Positions 33,706 through 40,805 of a DNA stretch of 40,805 nt are shown here, in pieces (within the stretch, counting starts at the first letter, position 1; each line of letters opens with the position of its first letter). A program made the position numbers and the translations under genes. Below the pieces are notes generated by a model, which worked only from the letters and a program-made list of their open reading frames with translations, did no database searches and was not told the origin of the DNA. Source of the DNA: an uncultured Cellvibrionales bacterium (GTDB lineage Bacteria > Pseudomonadota > Gammaproteobacteria > Pseudomonadales > Dasaniaceae); contig CAJVZD010000042.1 of the NCBI GenBank assembly GCA_913019905.1, positions 1-40,805 of the forward strand. Direction: 5' to 3'.

Positions 33706-33790
33706 ATTGGGATTTAATGTTCTGGACCTAATATCTAGAACTTAACGTCTAGAATTTAATGGGCTGACCTTACTACCCTGAATTTGAATG
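33706..33790. repeat. Degenerate tandem repeat, 14-bp period, 6 units
   Basis: Units: 33706-33719, 33720-33733, 33734-33747 (TCTAGAACTTAACG), 33748-33761 (TCTAGAATTTAATG), 33762-33775 and 33776-33790 (15 bp). Consensus about TCTRGAAYTTAATG. Fills most of the hflD-mnmA gap. Confidence 0.7.
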
Positions 33791-33814
33791 CATGCTGATA
33801 TTCAGTATTGCCGA

Positions 33815-34933
33815 CTAGTGGCCCGAATTCGAATCTTGGACATTAAAGGCATTTTCAATGATTCCACCTCCCAGACACACTTCTTCTTTATAAAAAACGA
33901 CTGATTGTCCAGGAGTTATCGCTCTCTGAGGCTGATCAAATATGACCTGATACCCGTCCGCTGTTTGGTCGATCGAACAATTTTGGTCAGCTTGGCGATA
34001 ACGTGTTTTTGCCATGCAGGAGTAGGGCATATGCGGCTCGATGCCGTCAACCCAATGTATATTACTAGTTGTTAGTCCCGTATTAAAAAGTCTTGAGTTG
34101 TTACTACCTTGTGCGATTATTAATATATTGCGGTCGATATCTTTGTCGACAACGTACCAGGGTGCTTCACTCGCTCCCTTTACTCCGCCAATCCCCAAAC
34201 CCTGACGCTGGCCAATCGTGTGGTACATCAAGCCGGTATGCGTGCCCATGTTGTTTCCTTCGATATCTTCAATAAGGCCCGGCTTCGCTGGAAGGTATTG
34301 TTCCAAAAAGTCTTTAAAGCGTCTTTCGCCAATAAAACAAATGCCTGTGCTGTCCTTCTTGTCGTGGGTGATTAGGCCATGTTCTTCTGCGAGTTGGCGT
34401 ACCAGAGGTTTTTCCAGTTCTCCGATTGGAAATAAACTACGGGAAATTTGATCCGAGCCTACAGCGTGCAAAAAATAACTTTGGTCCTTATTATTATCAG
34501 CGCCCTTAATAAGCTGGGTCGTTGATCCTGTCCCGGTTTTTCGAGTGTAGTGCCCGGTGGCGATGTAGTCTGCGCCGAGTGTGGTCGCATAATCCAAAAA
34601 GGCTTTGAATTTAATTTCTCGATTGCAAAGAATATCCGGGTTCGGCGTGCGGCCAGCTTTATACTCGGACAAGAAGTGTTCGAACACGTTGTCCCAATAT
34701 TCAGAGGCAAAATTAGCGGTATGAAGATGTATGCCTAAGGTATTACAGACAGCCTGCGCGTCGACCAAATCGTCTTTGGCAGTGCAATACTCTGTACCGT
34801 CATCTTCGTCCCAGTTTTTCATAAAAAGCCCTTCTACAACATAGCCTTGTTGAAGAAGAAGAAGAGCAGACACGGAAGAATCAACGCCGCCAGACATTCC
34901 GACGATTACTTTTGTTTTATGATGTAAAGCCAT
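33815..34933 (-). CDS. mnmA: tRNA-specific 2-thiouridylase MnmA
   Basis: Transfers sulfur to C2 of the wobble uridine (U34) of Lys, Glu and Gln tRNAs, using ATP. 372 residues (E. coli 368). PP-loop GMSGGVDSSVSA (12-23); catalytic cysteines in NPDILCNREIKF and STGICFIGER; the GIGG loop and the C-terminal beta barrel (LGGGIIENAF) are complete. Start ATG 34933; no strong ribosome site. 32 bp downstream of nudJ in a leftward run. Confidence 0.97.
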   Translation of the reverse strand: MALHHKTKVIVGMSGGVDSSVSALLLLQQGYVVEGLFMKNWDEDDGTEYCTAKDDLVDAQAVCNTLGIHLHTANFASEYWDNVFEHFLSEYKAGRTPNPDILCNREIKFKAFLDYATTLGADYIATGHYTRKTGTGSTTQLIKGADNNKDQSYFLHAVGSDQISRSLFPIGELEKPLVRQLAEEHGLITHDKKDSTGICFIGERRFKDFLEQYLPAKPGLIEDIEGNNMGTHTGLMYHTIGQRQGLGIGGVKGASEAPWYVVDKDIDRNILIIAQGSNNSRLFNTGLTTSNIHWVDGIEPHMPYSCMAKTRYRQADQNCSIDQTADGYQVIFDQPQRAITPGQSVVFYKEEVCLGGGIIENAFNVQDSNSGH

Positions 34934-34965
34934 AATAAGAGGTAAGCTATTAGTTTAAGTTCTAG

Positions 34966-35424
34966 TTAATTGAACATGAGTCCCAATGGATAGAAATGTC
35001 CATCTTGATACTGTTCAACTGTTTTAATAACAAGCTCTGAGCGCATGCGTTCTCTCTCTTCGAGCATTTCTTCGTAGGTCATCCACAACGCACGTTTAAT
35101 TCCATCATCCAACGGTTGATCGGGGTTGTGAGAGACAACTTCACCAAAAAATGTAGTCCTGTGGTAGGTGACTTGATTGTGGGGAGATACGTGTAAAGAA
35201 ACACCGACAATACCGGTTATTTTGATCGTCCAACCGGTTTCTTCGCAGGTTTCGCGAACGGCTGCATCGGTTAAGGTCTCGTGTTCTTCAAGGTGTCCAG
35301 CTGGTTGGTTAAAAACCATGTTTCCATTAGACATTTCTTCCACGAGCAAGAATTTTCCTTTTTGTTCGACGACGACAGCCACCGTTACGTGGGGTTGCCA
35401 GATCTGAGTTGATGGATGACTCAT
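34966..35424 (-). CDS. nudJ: Nudix phosphatase NudJ
   Basis: 152 residues (E. coli 153). The Nudix box is complete: GHLEEHETLTDAAVRETCEE, then TGW. WQPHVTVAVVVEQKGKFLLVEE and the end HFYPLGLMFN fit NudJ, which hydrolyses thiamin pyrimidine pyrophosphate, nucleoside di-/triphosphates and isoprenoid pyrophosphates in vitro. Its place between rluE and mnmA is the E. coli arrangement, which supports NudJ rather than another Nudix member. Start ATG 35424. Confidence 0.93.
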   Translation of the reverse strand: MSHPSTQIWQPHVTVAVVVEQKGKFLLVEEMSNGNMVFNQPAGHLEEHETLTDAAVRETCEETGWTIKITGIVGVSLHVSPHNQVTYHRTTFFGEVVSHNPDQPLDDGIKRALWMTYEEMLEERERMRSELVIKTVEQYQDGHFYPLGLMFN

Positions 35425-35463
35425 GGTAGGTTTTACAGCTCCTCATTTACAAAAATTGCTTAA

Positions 35464-36063
35464 TTATAGCCTTGAACGATGCTTAGTGGTATTCCTCGGC
35501 TTCGTCGAGGATTTCATATCTGAATGGAATTCCAGTGTGTCGCTTTGACCAGGATCTAAATTGAGAACCGACCATTCGCCAATTTTAACTCTGATTAAAC
35601 GTAGCGTGGGATATCCTGCCGCGGCGGTCATACGCCGAACCTGCCGGTTTCGTCCTTCACTGATGATAATCTCGAGCCATGTCGTTGGGATTTCTTTACG
35701 TGCTCTTATCGGTGGAGTTCTTGGCCATACATCGGGAGCGTCAATGATGTTTACTTTGGCAGGCCTACAGGGACCGTCCTTGAGATGAATCCCGTTCCGT
35801 ATAGGTGCCAGATCTGACTCACAAGGCTTTCCTTCGACCTGAGCCCAGTAAGTTTTTTTCATTTTGGTTTTAGGATTGCTTATTTGCTGCTGTAATTTTC
35901 CATCGTCTGTTAAAACAACCAATCCTTCAGAATCGTAGTCTAGTCTTCCGGCAGCATAGACGTTTTTGGTGCTGATAAAATCGCTCAAGGTTGCACGACC
36001 TTCTTGGTCCGTAAATTGACACATCACCTTAAAAGGCTTGTTTAACAGTATGATTTTTGGCAT
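35464..36063 (-). CDS. rluE: 23S rRNA pseudouridine synthase RluE
   Basis: Makes pseudouridine at 23S position 2457 (E. coli numbering). Catalytic Asp in AAGRLDYDSEGLVVLT. Start set at ATG 36063 (199 residues, MPKIILLNKPFKV); the longer frame to 36144 begins with TTG, has no ribosome site and adds 27 unrelated residues. RNQVRRMTAAAGYPTLRLIRV near the C-terminus is typical. No S4 domain, as in RluE. Divergent from icd across 181 bp. First gene of the leftward rluE-nudJ-mnmA run. Confidence 0.93.
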   Translation of the reverse strand: MPKIILLNKPFKVMCQFTDQEGRATLSDFISTKNVYAAGRLDYDSEGLVVLTDDGKLQQQISNPKTKMKKTYWAQVEGKPCESDLAPIRNGIHLKDGPCRPAKVNIIDAPDVWPRTPPIRARKEIPTTWLEIIISEGRNRQVRRMTAAAGYPTLRLIRVKIGEWSVLNLDPGQSDTLEFHSDMKSSTKPRNTTKHRSRL

Positions 36064-36244
36064 TTTTAATGGCTGGCAAATAGTATTTCCGGTGATTTTA
36101 CCAGCTATCGGTTCGGAGCGCTTACTGTTATACTCGAAATGCAAAAAAATAATTGAATTGGTTTACGTTTCGTGTAAAAAAGGCGACCACAAGCTCCCTC
36201 TTATTTGACCACTGGCCGCCCCTCGCCAAAACATAGGAGATAAG

Positions 36245-38473
36245 ATGACAACAAAAAAGCCGAGCATCGTATATACAATAACTGATGAGGCTCCCGCCTT
36301 AGCAACCTATTCCTTTCTTCCTATTATTCAAACATTCAGTAAAGCCGCCGGTGTCGACGTTGAAGCAAAAGACATCTCGCTGGCGTCACGAATACTGGCC
36401 AATTTTTCAGAATCACTTAGCGATACCCAAAAGGTATCGGATGTTCTTTCCGAATTGGGAGAATTGGCGCTCAAACCTGAAGCTAATATTATTAAGTTAC
36501 CCAACATTAGTGCTTCTATTCCGCAATTGAAATCAGCTATCGAAGAGTTGCAGTCGCAGGGTTACGACGTGCCTTCTTATCCGGAAGAACCCGGTAATGA
36601 GCTGGAAGAATCTATTAAGAAAAAATACGCGAAGGTATTGGGAAGTGCAGTAAATCCGGTCCTTAGAGAGGGTAATTCTGACCGCAGAGCACCAGCGTCA
36701 GTGAAACATTATGCAAAACAAAATCCGCACTCAATGGGGGTATGGAGTCAGGCTTCCAAATCCCACGTCGCACATATGAGAGATGGTGACTTCTATTCGA
36801 ATGAGCAGTCTTTGATGGTGACGAAACCTTGCTCTGTCAATATCGAGTTTTCGGATAGAAAAGGTAAAATCACCCGGTTAAAGGAAAATATTCCGCTGTT
36901 GGAAGGCGAAATCATCGACGGGATGTTTATGAGTGTGCGGGCGCTTCGTGATTTTTTTGAGCAGCAAATTGAAGATGCCAGGGCCACTGATGTATTGTTT
37001 TCATTGCACGTCAAAGCAACGATGATGAAGGTTTCTCACCCGATCGTTTTTGGGCATGCGGTGACGGTGTTTTATAAAGATCTTTTCGAAAAACATGCGG
37101 AAACCTTTGATCGCATCGGTGTTAACCCAAATAATGGGTTAGGTAATGTCTACGAAAAGATTGAAAAACTGTCATTGTCGCAGCGCTCGGAAATAGAGGA
37201 CGATATTCGCGCTTGTTATCTGAATCGACCCAAAATAGCGATGGTCAATTCGGACAAAGGTATTTCAAATCTACACGTCCCCAGTGATGTGATTGTTGAT
37301 GCCTCAATGCCAGCAATGATTCGTGAATCCGGGAAAATGTGGGGCCCGGACGGTCAGCTATATGACACCAAAGCTGTCATTCCCGAAAGCACCTACGCGA
37401 CTATTTACCAGGAAGTTGTCAGTTTTTGTAAAACTCACGGGGCATTTGACCCGGTCACAATGGGGACGGTTCCGAACGTAGGTCTAATGGCCCAAAAGGC
37501 CGAGGAATACGGCTCTCATGATAAAACTTTCGAGATGATTGACGATGGCGCTGTGCGTATAGTCGACGACTCTGGTCACGTGCTTATCAGTAGCGAAGTT
37601 GAAAAAGGTGATATCTGGCGAATGTGTCAGGTTAAAGATTTACCCATACAAGACTGGGTCAAGCTTGCCGTTACCCGCGCAAAGGCTTCTGACATGCCAG
37701 CAATATTTTGGCTGGATCAGGATAGACCGCACGATGCGCAGATTATTATGAAGGTCGAAAAGTACCTGCAGGATCACAATACAGAGGGTCTCGATATTCG
37801 AATTATGTCACCGGTAACCGCTATCCGGGTCACGATGGAAAGACTAATTCTCGGCAGAGATACAATATCGGTCACCGGAAATGTGTTACGGGATTATTTG
37901 ACTGACTTATTTCCTATTATGGAGCTTGGGACGAGCGCAAAAATGCTTTCTATTGTGCCGTTGATGGGTGGTGGGGGACTCTACGAAACCGGCGCGGGTG
38001 GGTCTGCACCTAAACACGTACAACAATTTCTCGAAGAAGGACATCTTCGGTGGGATTCTTTAGGAGAGTTTATGGCTCTCGCCGTATCGTTCGAAGAATT
38101 GGGTATTAAAACAAACAATAGCAAGGCCAAAATTTTGGCTGAAACGCTCGAAAGTGCTACCACAAAGTTTCTGGAAAACAACAAGTCACCGTCACGAAAA
38201 GTAGGTGAATTGGATAATCGTGGAAGCCACTTCTATTTGGCTCTTTATTGGGCTAAAGCTCTCCAAGAGCAATCTGATGATGCGGAGCTTCAGAGTATCT
38301 TCAGTAAGCTTGCTGCAACACTAAGCGAGAACGAAGATAAAATCGTTGCTGAGTTAAACGACCTGCAAGGAAAGCCAGTCGATATTGGCGGATATTATCA
38401 TCCTGATTCTAACTTAGCGGTTAAGGCACTGCGCCCTAGCCAAACATTGAATAAGGCATTGGCTTCTATTTAG
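36245..38473 (+). CDS. NADP-dependent isocitrate dehydrogenase, monomeric type
   Basis: 742 residues, the size of the Azotobacter/Corynebacterium monomeric enzymes (about 740), unrelated in sequence to the 417-residue dimeric enzyme. IVYTITDEAPALATYSFLPI opens the family; SVKHYAKQNPHSMGVWS, KATMMKVSHPIVFGHAV and GNVLRDYLTDLFPIMELGTSAKMLS are conserved blocks around the active site. Oxidises isocitrate to 2-oxoglutarate in the TCA cycle, giving NADPH. AGGAG lies 5 bases before ATG 36245. The dimeric enzyme follows 115 bp downstream; the same pair is adjacent in Pseudomonas and Colwellia. Confidence 0.96.
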   Translation: MTTKKPSIVYTITDEAPALATYSFLPIIQTFSKAAGVDVEAKDISLASRILANFSESLSDTQKVSDVLSELGELALKPEANIIKLPNISASIPQLKSAIEELQSQGYDVPSYPEEPGNELEESIKKKYAKVLGSAVNPVLREGNSDRRAPASVKHYAKQNPHSMGVWSQASKSHVAHMRDGDFYSNEQSLMVTKPCSVNIEFSDRKGKITRLKENIPLLEGEIIDGMFMSVRALRDFFEQQIEDARATDVLFSLHVKATMMKVSHPIVFGHAVTVFYKDLFEKHAETFDRIGVNPNNGLGNVYEKIEKLSLSQRSEIEDDIRACYLNRPKIAMVNSDKGISNLHVPSDVIVDASMPAMIRESGKMWGPDGQLYDTKAVIPESTYATIYQEVVSFCKTHGAFDPVTMGTVPNVGLMAQKAEEYGSHDKTFEMIDDGAVRIVDDSGHVLISSEVEKGDIWRMCQVKDLPIQDWVKLAVTRAKASDMPAIFWLDQDRPHDAQIIMKVEKYLQDHNTEGLDIRIMSPVTAIRVTMERLILGRDTISVTGNVLRDYLTDLFPIMELGTSAKMLSIVPLMGGGGLYETGAGGSAPKHVQQFLEEGHLRWDSLGEFMALAVSFEELGIKTNNSKAKILAETLESATTKFLENNKSPSRKVGELDNRGSHFYLALYWAKALQEQSDDAELQSIFSKLAATLSENEDKIVAELNDLQGKPVDIGGYYHPDSNLAVKALRPSQTLNKALASI

Positions 38474-38476
38474 ATT

Positions 38477-38494
38477 TTTTCGATTTGTCGAAAA
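38477..38494. other. AT-rich stem between the two isocitrate dehydrogenase genes
   Basis: TTTTCGA TTTG TCGAAAA, perfect 7-bp arms, 3 bp after the stop of the monomeric gene. No T-tract after it, so it may set relative expression rather than end the transcript. TATACT (38559-38564) could be a -10 for the second gene; its best -35, TTTACA, is only 15 bp away. Confidence 0.35.
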
Positions 38495-38588
38495 CGAGGG
38501 CTTTTACATAGTTCTAGTTTTTGTTGATTTAGATTCGTTTACATTTCAAGCATTAGCTTATACTCGACACACGAAAGGAGGTCTTGTC

Positions 38589-39842
38589 ATGGCATACCAG
38601 CACATTAAAATTCCGCCAAAAGGCGAGAAGATAACGGCCAACAAAGATTTTTCTTTAAACGTGCCAAACAATCCAATCATCCCTTACATCGAAGGTGACG
38701 GCATAGGTGTGGATATTTCGCCTGTGATGATTAGCGTCGTTAATGCTGCAGTGAAAAAAGCCTACGATGGAGAAAGAGAAATAAGCTGGATGGAAGCGTA
38801 CATTGGCGAAAAAGCGGCTGAGCTATACGAGGGAGACTGGTACCCAGCCGAATCACTCGATGCAATTAAAGAATATGCAATTTCGATAAAAGGCCCACTA
38901 ACGACTCCCGTTGGTGGGGGTTTTCGTTCCTTAAACGTAGCTTTACGGCAAGAGCTTGATCTTTATACCTGCCTAAGACCTGTACGATGGTTTGAGGGAG
39001 TTCCCTCACCGGTACGTGAGCCTCAGAAAACAAATATGGTTATTTTTCGTGAAAACTCTGAAGATATCTATGCCGGTATCGAATGGAAAGCAGATTCTCC
39101 ACAAGCTATAAAAGTCATTAAGTTTTTGCAAGAAGAAATGGGTGTTACGAAAATTCGTTTTCCAGAAAATTGTGGTATCGGTGTAAAACCCACATCGAAA
39201 GAAGGGACGCAAAGGCTTGTTCGCAAGGCGATACAATATGCGATTGATCAGCAGCTTCCCTCTGTTACCTTTGTTCATAAAGGTAATATTATGAAATTTA
39301 CCGAAGGTGCCTTCAAGGACTGGGGTTATCAGGTAGCTGTTGAAGAGTTTAGTGGCGAGCTCATAGACGGAGGGCCATGGGTAAAGATAACTGACCCGAA
39401 AAATGATCATCAGATCGTGATAAAAGATGTCATCGCCGATGCGATGTTGCAACAGATTCTGTTGCGACCAGACGAGTATAGTGTTATTGCTACTTTGAAT
39501 TTAAATGGGGACTACCTATCGGATGCGTTAGCTGCGCAGGTTGGAGGAATAGGCATAGCACCCGGAGCAAATTTAAGTGACAGCATTGCCCTGTTTGAAG
39601 CTACTCACGGCACAGCGCCAAAATATGCAGGTCAGGACAAAGTAAATCCCGGCTCTCTGATTCTCTCAGCGGAAATGATGTTGCGACACATGGGATGGAA
39701 CGAAGCTGCTGATCTGATAATAAAGGGGATGAGCGGTGCAATTCAGAGTAAAAAAGTGACTTATGACTTTGAGCGTCTAATGGAGGGTGCGACACTTGTT
39801 AAGTGTTCGGAATTTGGAGATGCCATAATTGAAAGGATGTAA
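38589..39842 (+). CDS. icd: NADP-dependent isocitrate dehydrogenase, dimeric type
   Basis: 417 residues, close to E. coli Icd (416) throughout. PVGGGFRSLNVALRQ contains S114, equivalent to the E. coli phosphoserine S113 used by AceK, so control of flux to the glyoxylate shunt is possible. NADP-specificity residues are kept (Lys-Tyr in ATHGTAPKYAG, VTYDFERLM). MVIFRENSEDIYAGIEW and KGNIMKFTEGAFKDWG complete the active site. A very strong AAAGGAGGT lies 6 bases before ATG 38589, suggesting high translation. Confidence 0.97.
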   Translation: MAYQHIKIPPKGEKITANKDFSLNVPNNPIIPYIEGDGIGVDISPVMISVVNAAVKKAYDGEREISWMEAYIGEKAAELYEGDWYPAESLDAIKEYAISIKGPLTTPVGGGFRSLNVALRQELDLYTCLRPVRWFEGVPSPVREPQKTNMVIFRENSEDIYAGIEWKADSPQAIKVIKFLQEEMGVTKIRFPENCGIGVKPTSKEGTQRLVRKAIQYAIDQQLPSVTFVHKGNIMKFTEGAFKDWGYQVAVEEFSGELIDGGPWVKITDPKNDHQIVIKDVIADAMLQQILLRPDEYSVIATLNLNGDYLSDALAAQVGGIGIAPGANLSDSIALFEATHGTAPKYAGQDKVNPGSLILSAEMMLRHMGWNEAADLIIKGMSGAIQSKKVTYDFERLMEGATLVKCSEFGDAIIERM

Positions 39843-39954
39843 TTTCCTGCAGTCCACCCGAAAAGAGATTGTACCTATGAAAAATATAGGCTCTCTAATA
39901 TAGGCACCCTAAAGCGACCGCATCTGGCTCAGTTTTGAACAGTCGAAATTAACA

Positions 39955-39984
39955 AGGAAGCAGCGATAAGAAATCTTGCTTCCT
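39955..39984. terminator. Possible bidirectional terminator between icd and cspD
   Basis: AGGAAGCA (39955-39962) and TGCTTCCT (39977-39984), perfect 8-bp arms with a 14-base loop. It lies between the convergent ends of icd and cspD. T-tracts are weak on both sides. Confidence 0.4.
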
Positions 39985-40024
39985 CTATTTCGGGCATCGA
40001 TTCTTTGAAGCCTGTGTCACCGTT

Positions 40025-40255
40025 TTAAGTTGGGTTACTCATCGTATTTGCATTTGAAGTGTGGATATTTGTTGCATGCAAGCCCTTAGGGCCATTTATT
40101 GTGTCGTATTCTACGGATTGTCCGGCTTTGAGTGATTTATAGCCTTCCATGTCTATCGACGAATAGTGCGCAAAAATATCGTTTTCGCCGTCCTCTGGAA
40201 GTATAAATCCAAAACCTTTAGCATTGTTAAACCACTTAACTATTCCGTGCTGCAT
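40025..40255 (-). CDS. cspD: Cold-shock domain protein CspD
   Basis: 76 residues from ATG 40255, set by GGAG 7 bases upstream; the frame open to 40291 is a leader. MQHGIVKWFNNAKGFGFI and DIFAHYSSI carry the RNP1/RNP2 nucleic-acid-binding aromatics. Length, the divergent clpS neighbour and the C-terminal extension mark it as CspD, which in E. coli binds single-stranded DNA and inhibits replication in stationary phase, rather than a CspA-type protein. Confidence 0.92.
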   Translation of the reverse strand: MQHGIVKWFNNAKGFGFILPEDGENDIFAHYSSIDMEGYKSLKAGQSVEYDTINGPKGLHATNIHTSNANTMSNPT

Positions 40256-40504
40256 AGTCGAACTCCTGTTATTATTACCCCTACGAGGCATATGTACTTC
40301 AATGTCTTCGTCGCAGGTTGAAACAGACGAAGTTATGTCCTATTCGAGCTGAAATTTAGCATTTCTTGGAAAATAGTCAAGCGAGGTGAGTGATTTTTAT
40401 CCATAGTGGTTAGATTTAAATCAATCAAAGGCTCAAACACACAATATTCATCGGTTGTTACTATGTATTTAGGTAAATTTGAAAAACTTAAACTAATATT
40501 AAGG

Positions 40505-40798
40505 ATGGAAAACGAGGATTCTAGTGAAGGTGAAGGAAGTTTGGCTGTTGCCGAACAAAAACCTGAACTAAAACGTCCTCAAATGTATCGGGTGGTGTTG
40601 CTCAACGACGATTATACTCCGATGGAATTTGTCGTTGAAATTCTGGAAACGATTTTTTATATGAATAGAGAAAAGGCTACTCAGGTTATGTTGACAGTCC
40701 ATACACATGGGAAAGGTGTATGTGGTGTTTTTACTCGTGATATAGCTGAAACTAAAGCGGATCAAGTTAATCAATATACTAGAAATAACCAACAATAA
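40505..40798 (+). CDS. clpS: ATP-dependent Clp protease adaptor ClpS
   Basis: 97 residues from ATG 40505. YRVVLLNDDYTPMEFVVEIL (NDDYTPMEFV), ATQVMLTVHTHGKGVCGVF and AETKADQVN are the N-degron pocket and ClpA-binding parts; the C-terminus is a few residues shorter than E. coli. ClpS delivers N-end-rule substrates to ClpAP. The frame is open upstream to GTG 40406 with ATG 40463 another option; family length favours 40505, though its ribosome site is poor (AAGG touches the ATG). clpA is expected right after the window edge. Confidence 0.92.
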   Translation: MENEDSSEGEGSLAVAEQKPELKRPQMYRVVLLNDDYTPMEFVVEILETIFYMNREKATQVMLTVHTHGKGVCGVFTRDIAETKADQVNQYTRNNQQ

Positions 40799-40805
40799 AA
40801 GACTA

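Overview
The window is a 40.8 kb stretch of chromosome from a gram-negative bacterium, almost certainly a gammaproteobacterium related to the Pseudomonas/marine lineages. Evidence is the housekeeping content and its order: lpxH-ppiB-glnS-cysS-folD next to tRNA genes on the left (as I remember it, the Pseudomonas order), and roxA-purB-hflD-mnmA-nudJ-rluE-icd with cspD and clpS on the right (the E. coli/Pseudomonas order). I see no phage, integrase, transposase, IS end or CRISPR array. Attribution below genus-group level is not possible from this sequence.

Layout. 1-6480: a cut-off cytochrome c' gene, lpxH, ppiB, glnS, cysS, folD, tRNA-Pro(TGG) and tRNA-His(GTG). 6481-9513: an NAD(P)-binding SDR-like protein and a large FAD-dependent dehydrogenase. 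9524-14348: two divergent nitrate/nitrite (NNP-type) transporters sharing a 323 bp control region, the second followed by a fused PP2C-phosphatase/Ser-Thr-kinase with a C-terminal membrane anchor. 14423-17446: a YbaN-type membrane protein, a cyclase-family hydrolase and a CurA-like NADP oxidoreductase that carries a Tat signal. 18082-24173: two small unknown proteins, DbpA, a PEBP-family protein, an SrmB-like helicase and the YlqF/RbgA-type GTPase. 24215-27251: a YfiR-like periplasmic protein with a membrane GGDEF-EAL protein, probably one transcription unit with ylqF. 27762-36063: patatin-like lipase, GNAT protein, roxA, purB, hflD, mnmA, nudJ, rluE, all leftward. 36245-40798: monomeric and dimeric isocitrate dehydrogenases in tandem, cspD, and clpS; clpA is expected just beyond the right edge.

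How the parts work together. Translation and ribosome biogenesis dominate (two aminoacyl-tRNA synthetases, two tRNAs, two DEAD-box helicases, a ribosome GTPase, RoxA, MnmA, RluE, CspD). The most distinctive block is the nitrate transporter/kinase-phosphatase group: upstream of the rightward transporter there is a perfect 7-2-7 NarL/NarP-type inverted repeat and a 9/10 FNR/Anr box, so oxygen and nitrate sensing are likely to control a transporter co-transcribed with a signalling enzyme. The second signalling block is a YfiR-like repressor with a c-di-GMP enzyme holding both GGDEF and EAL domains.

Two intergenic stretches hold degenerate short tandem repeats (17-bp period at 18299-18416, 14-bp period at 33706-33790) that no gene explains. 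Several starts were moved from the longest ORF on the basis of ribosome binding sites, family length, or overlap with a neighbour (ppiB, rightward narK, PP2C-kinase, GGDEF-EAL, SrmB-like, rluE, cspD, clpS).
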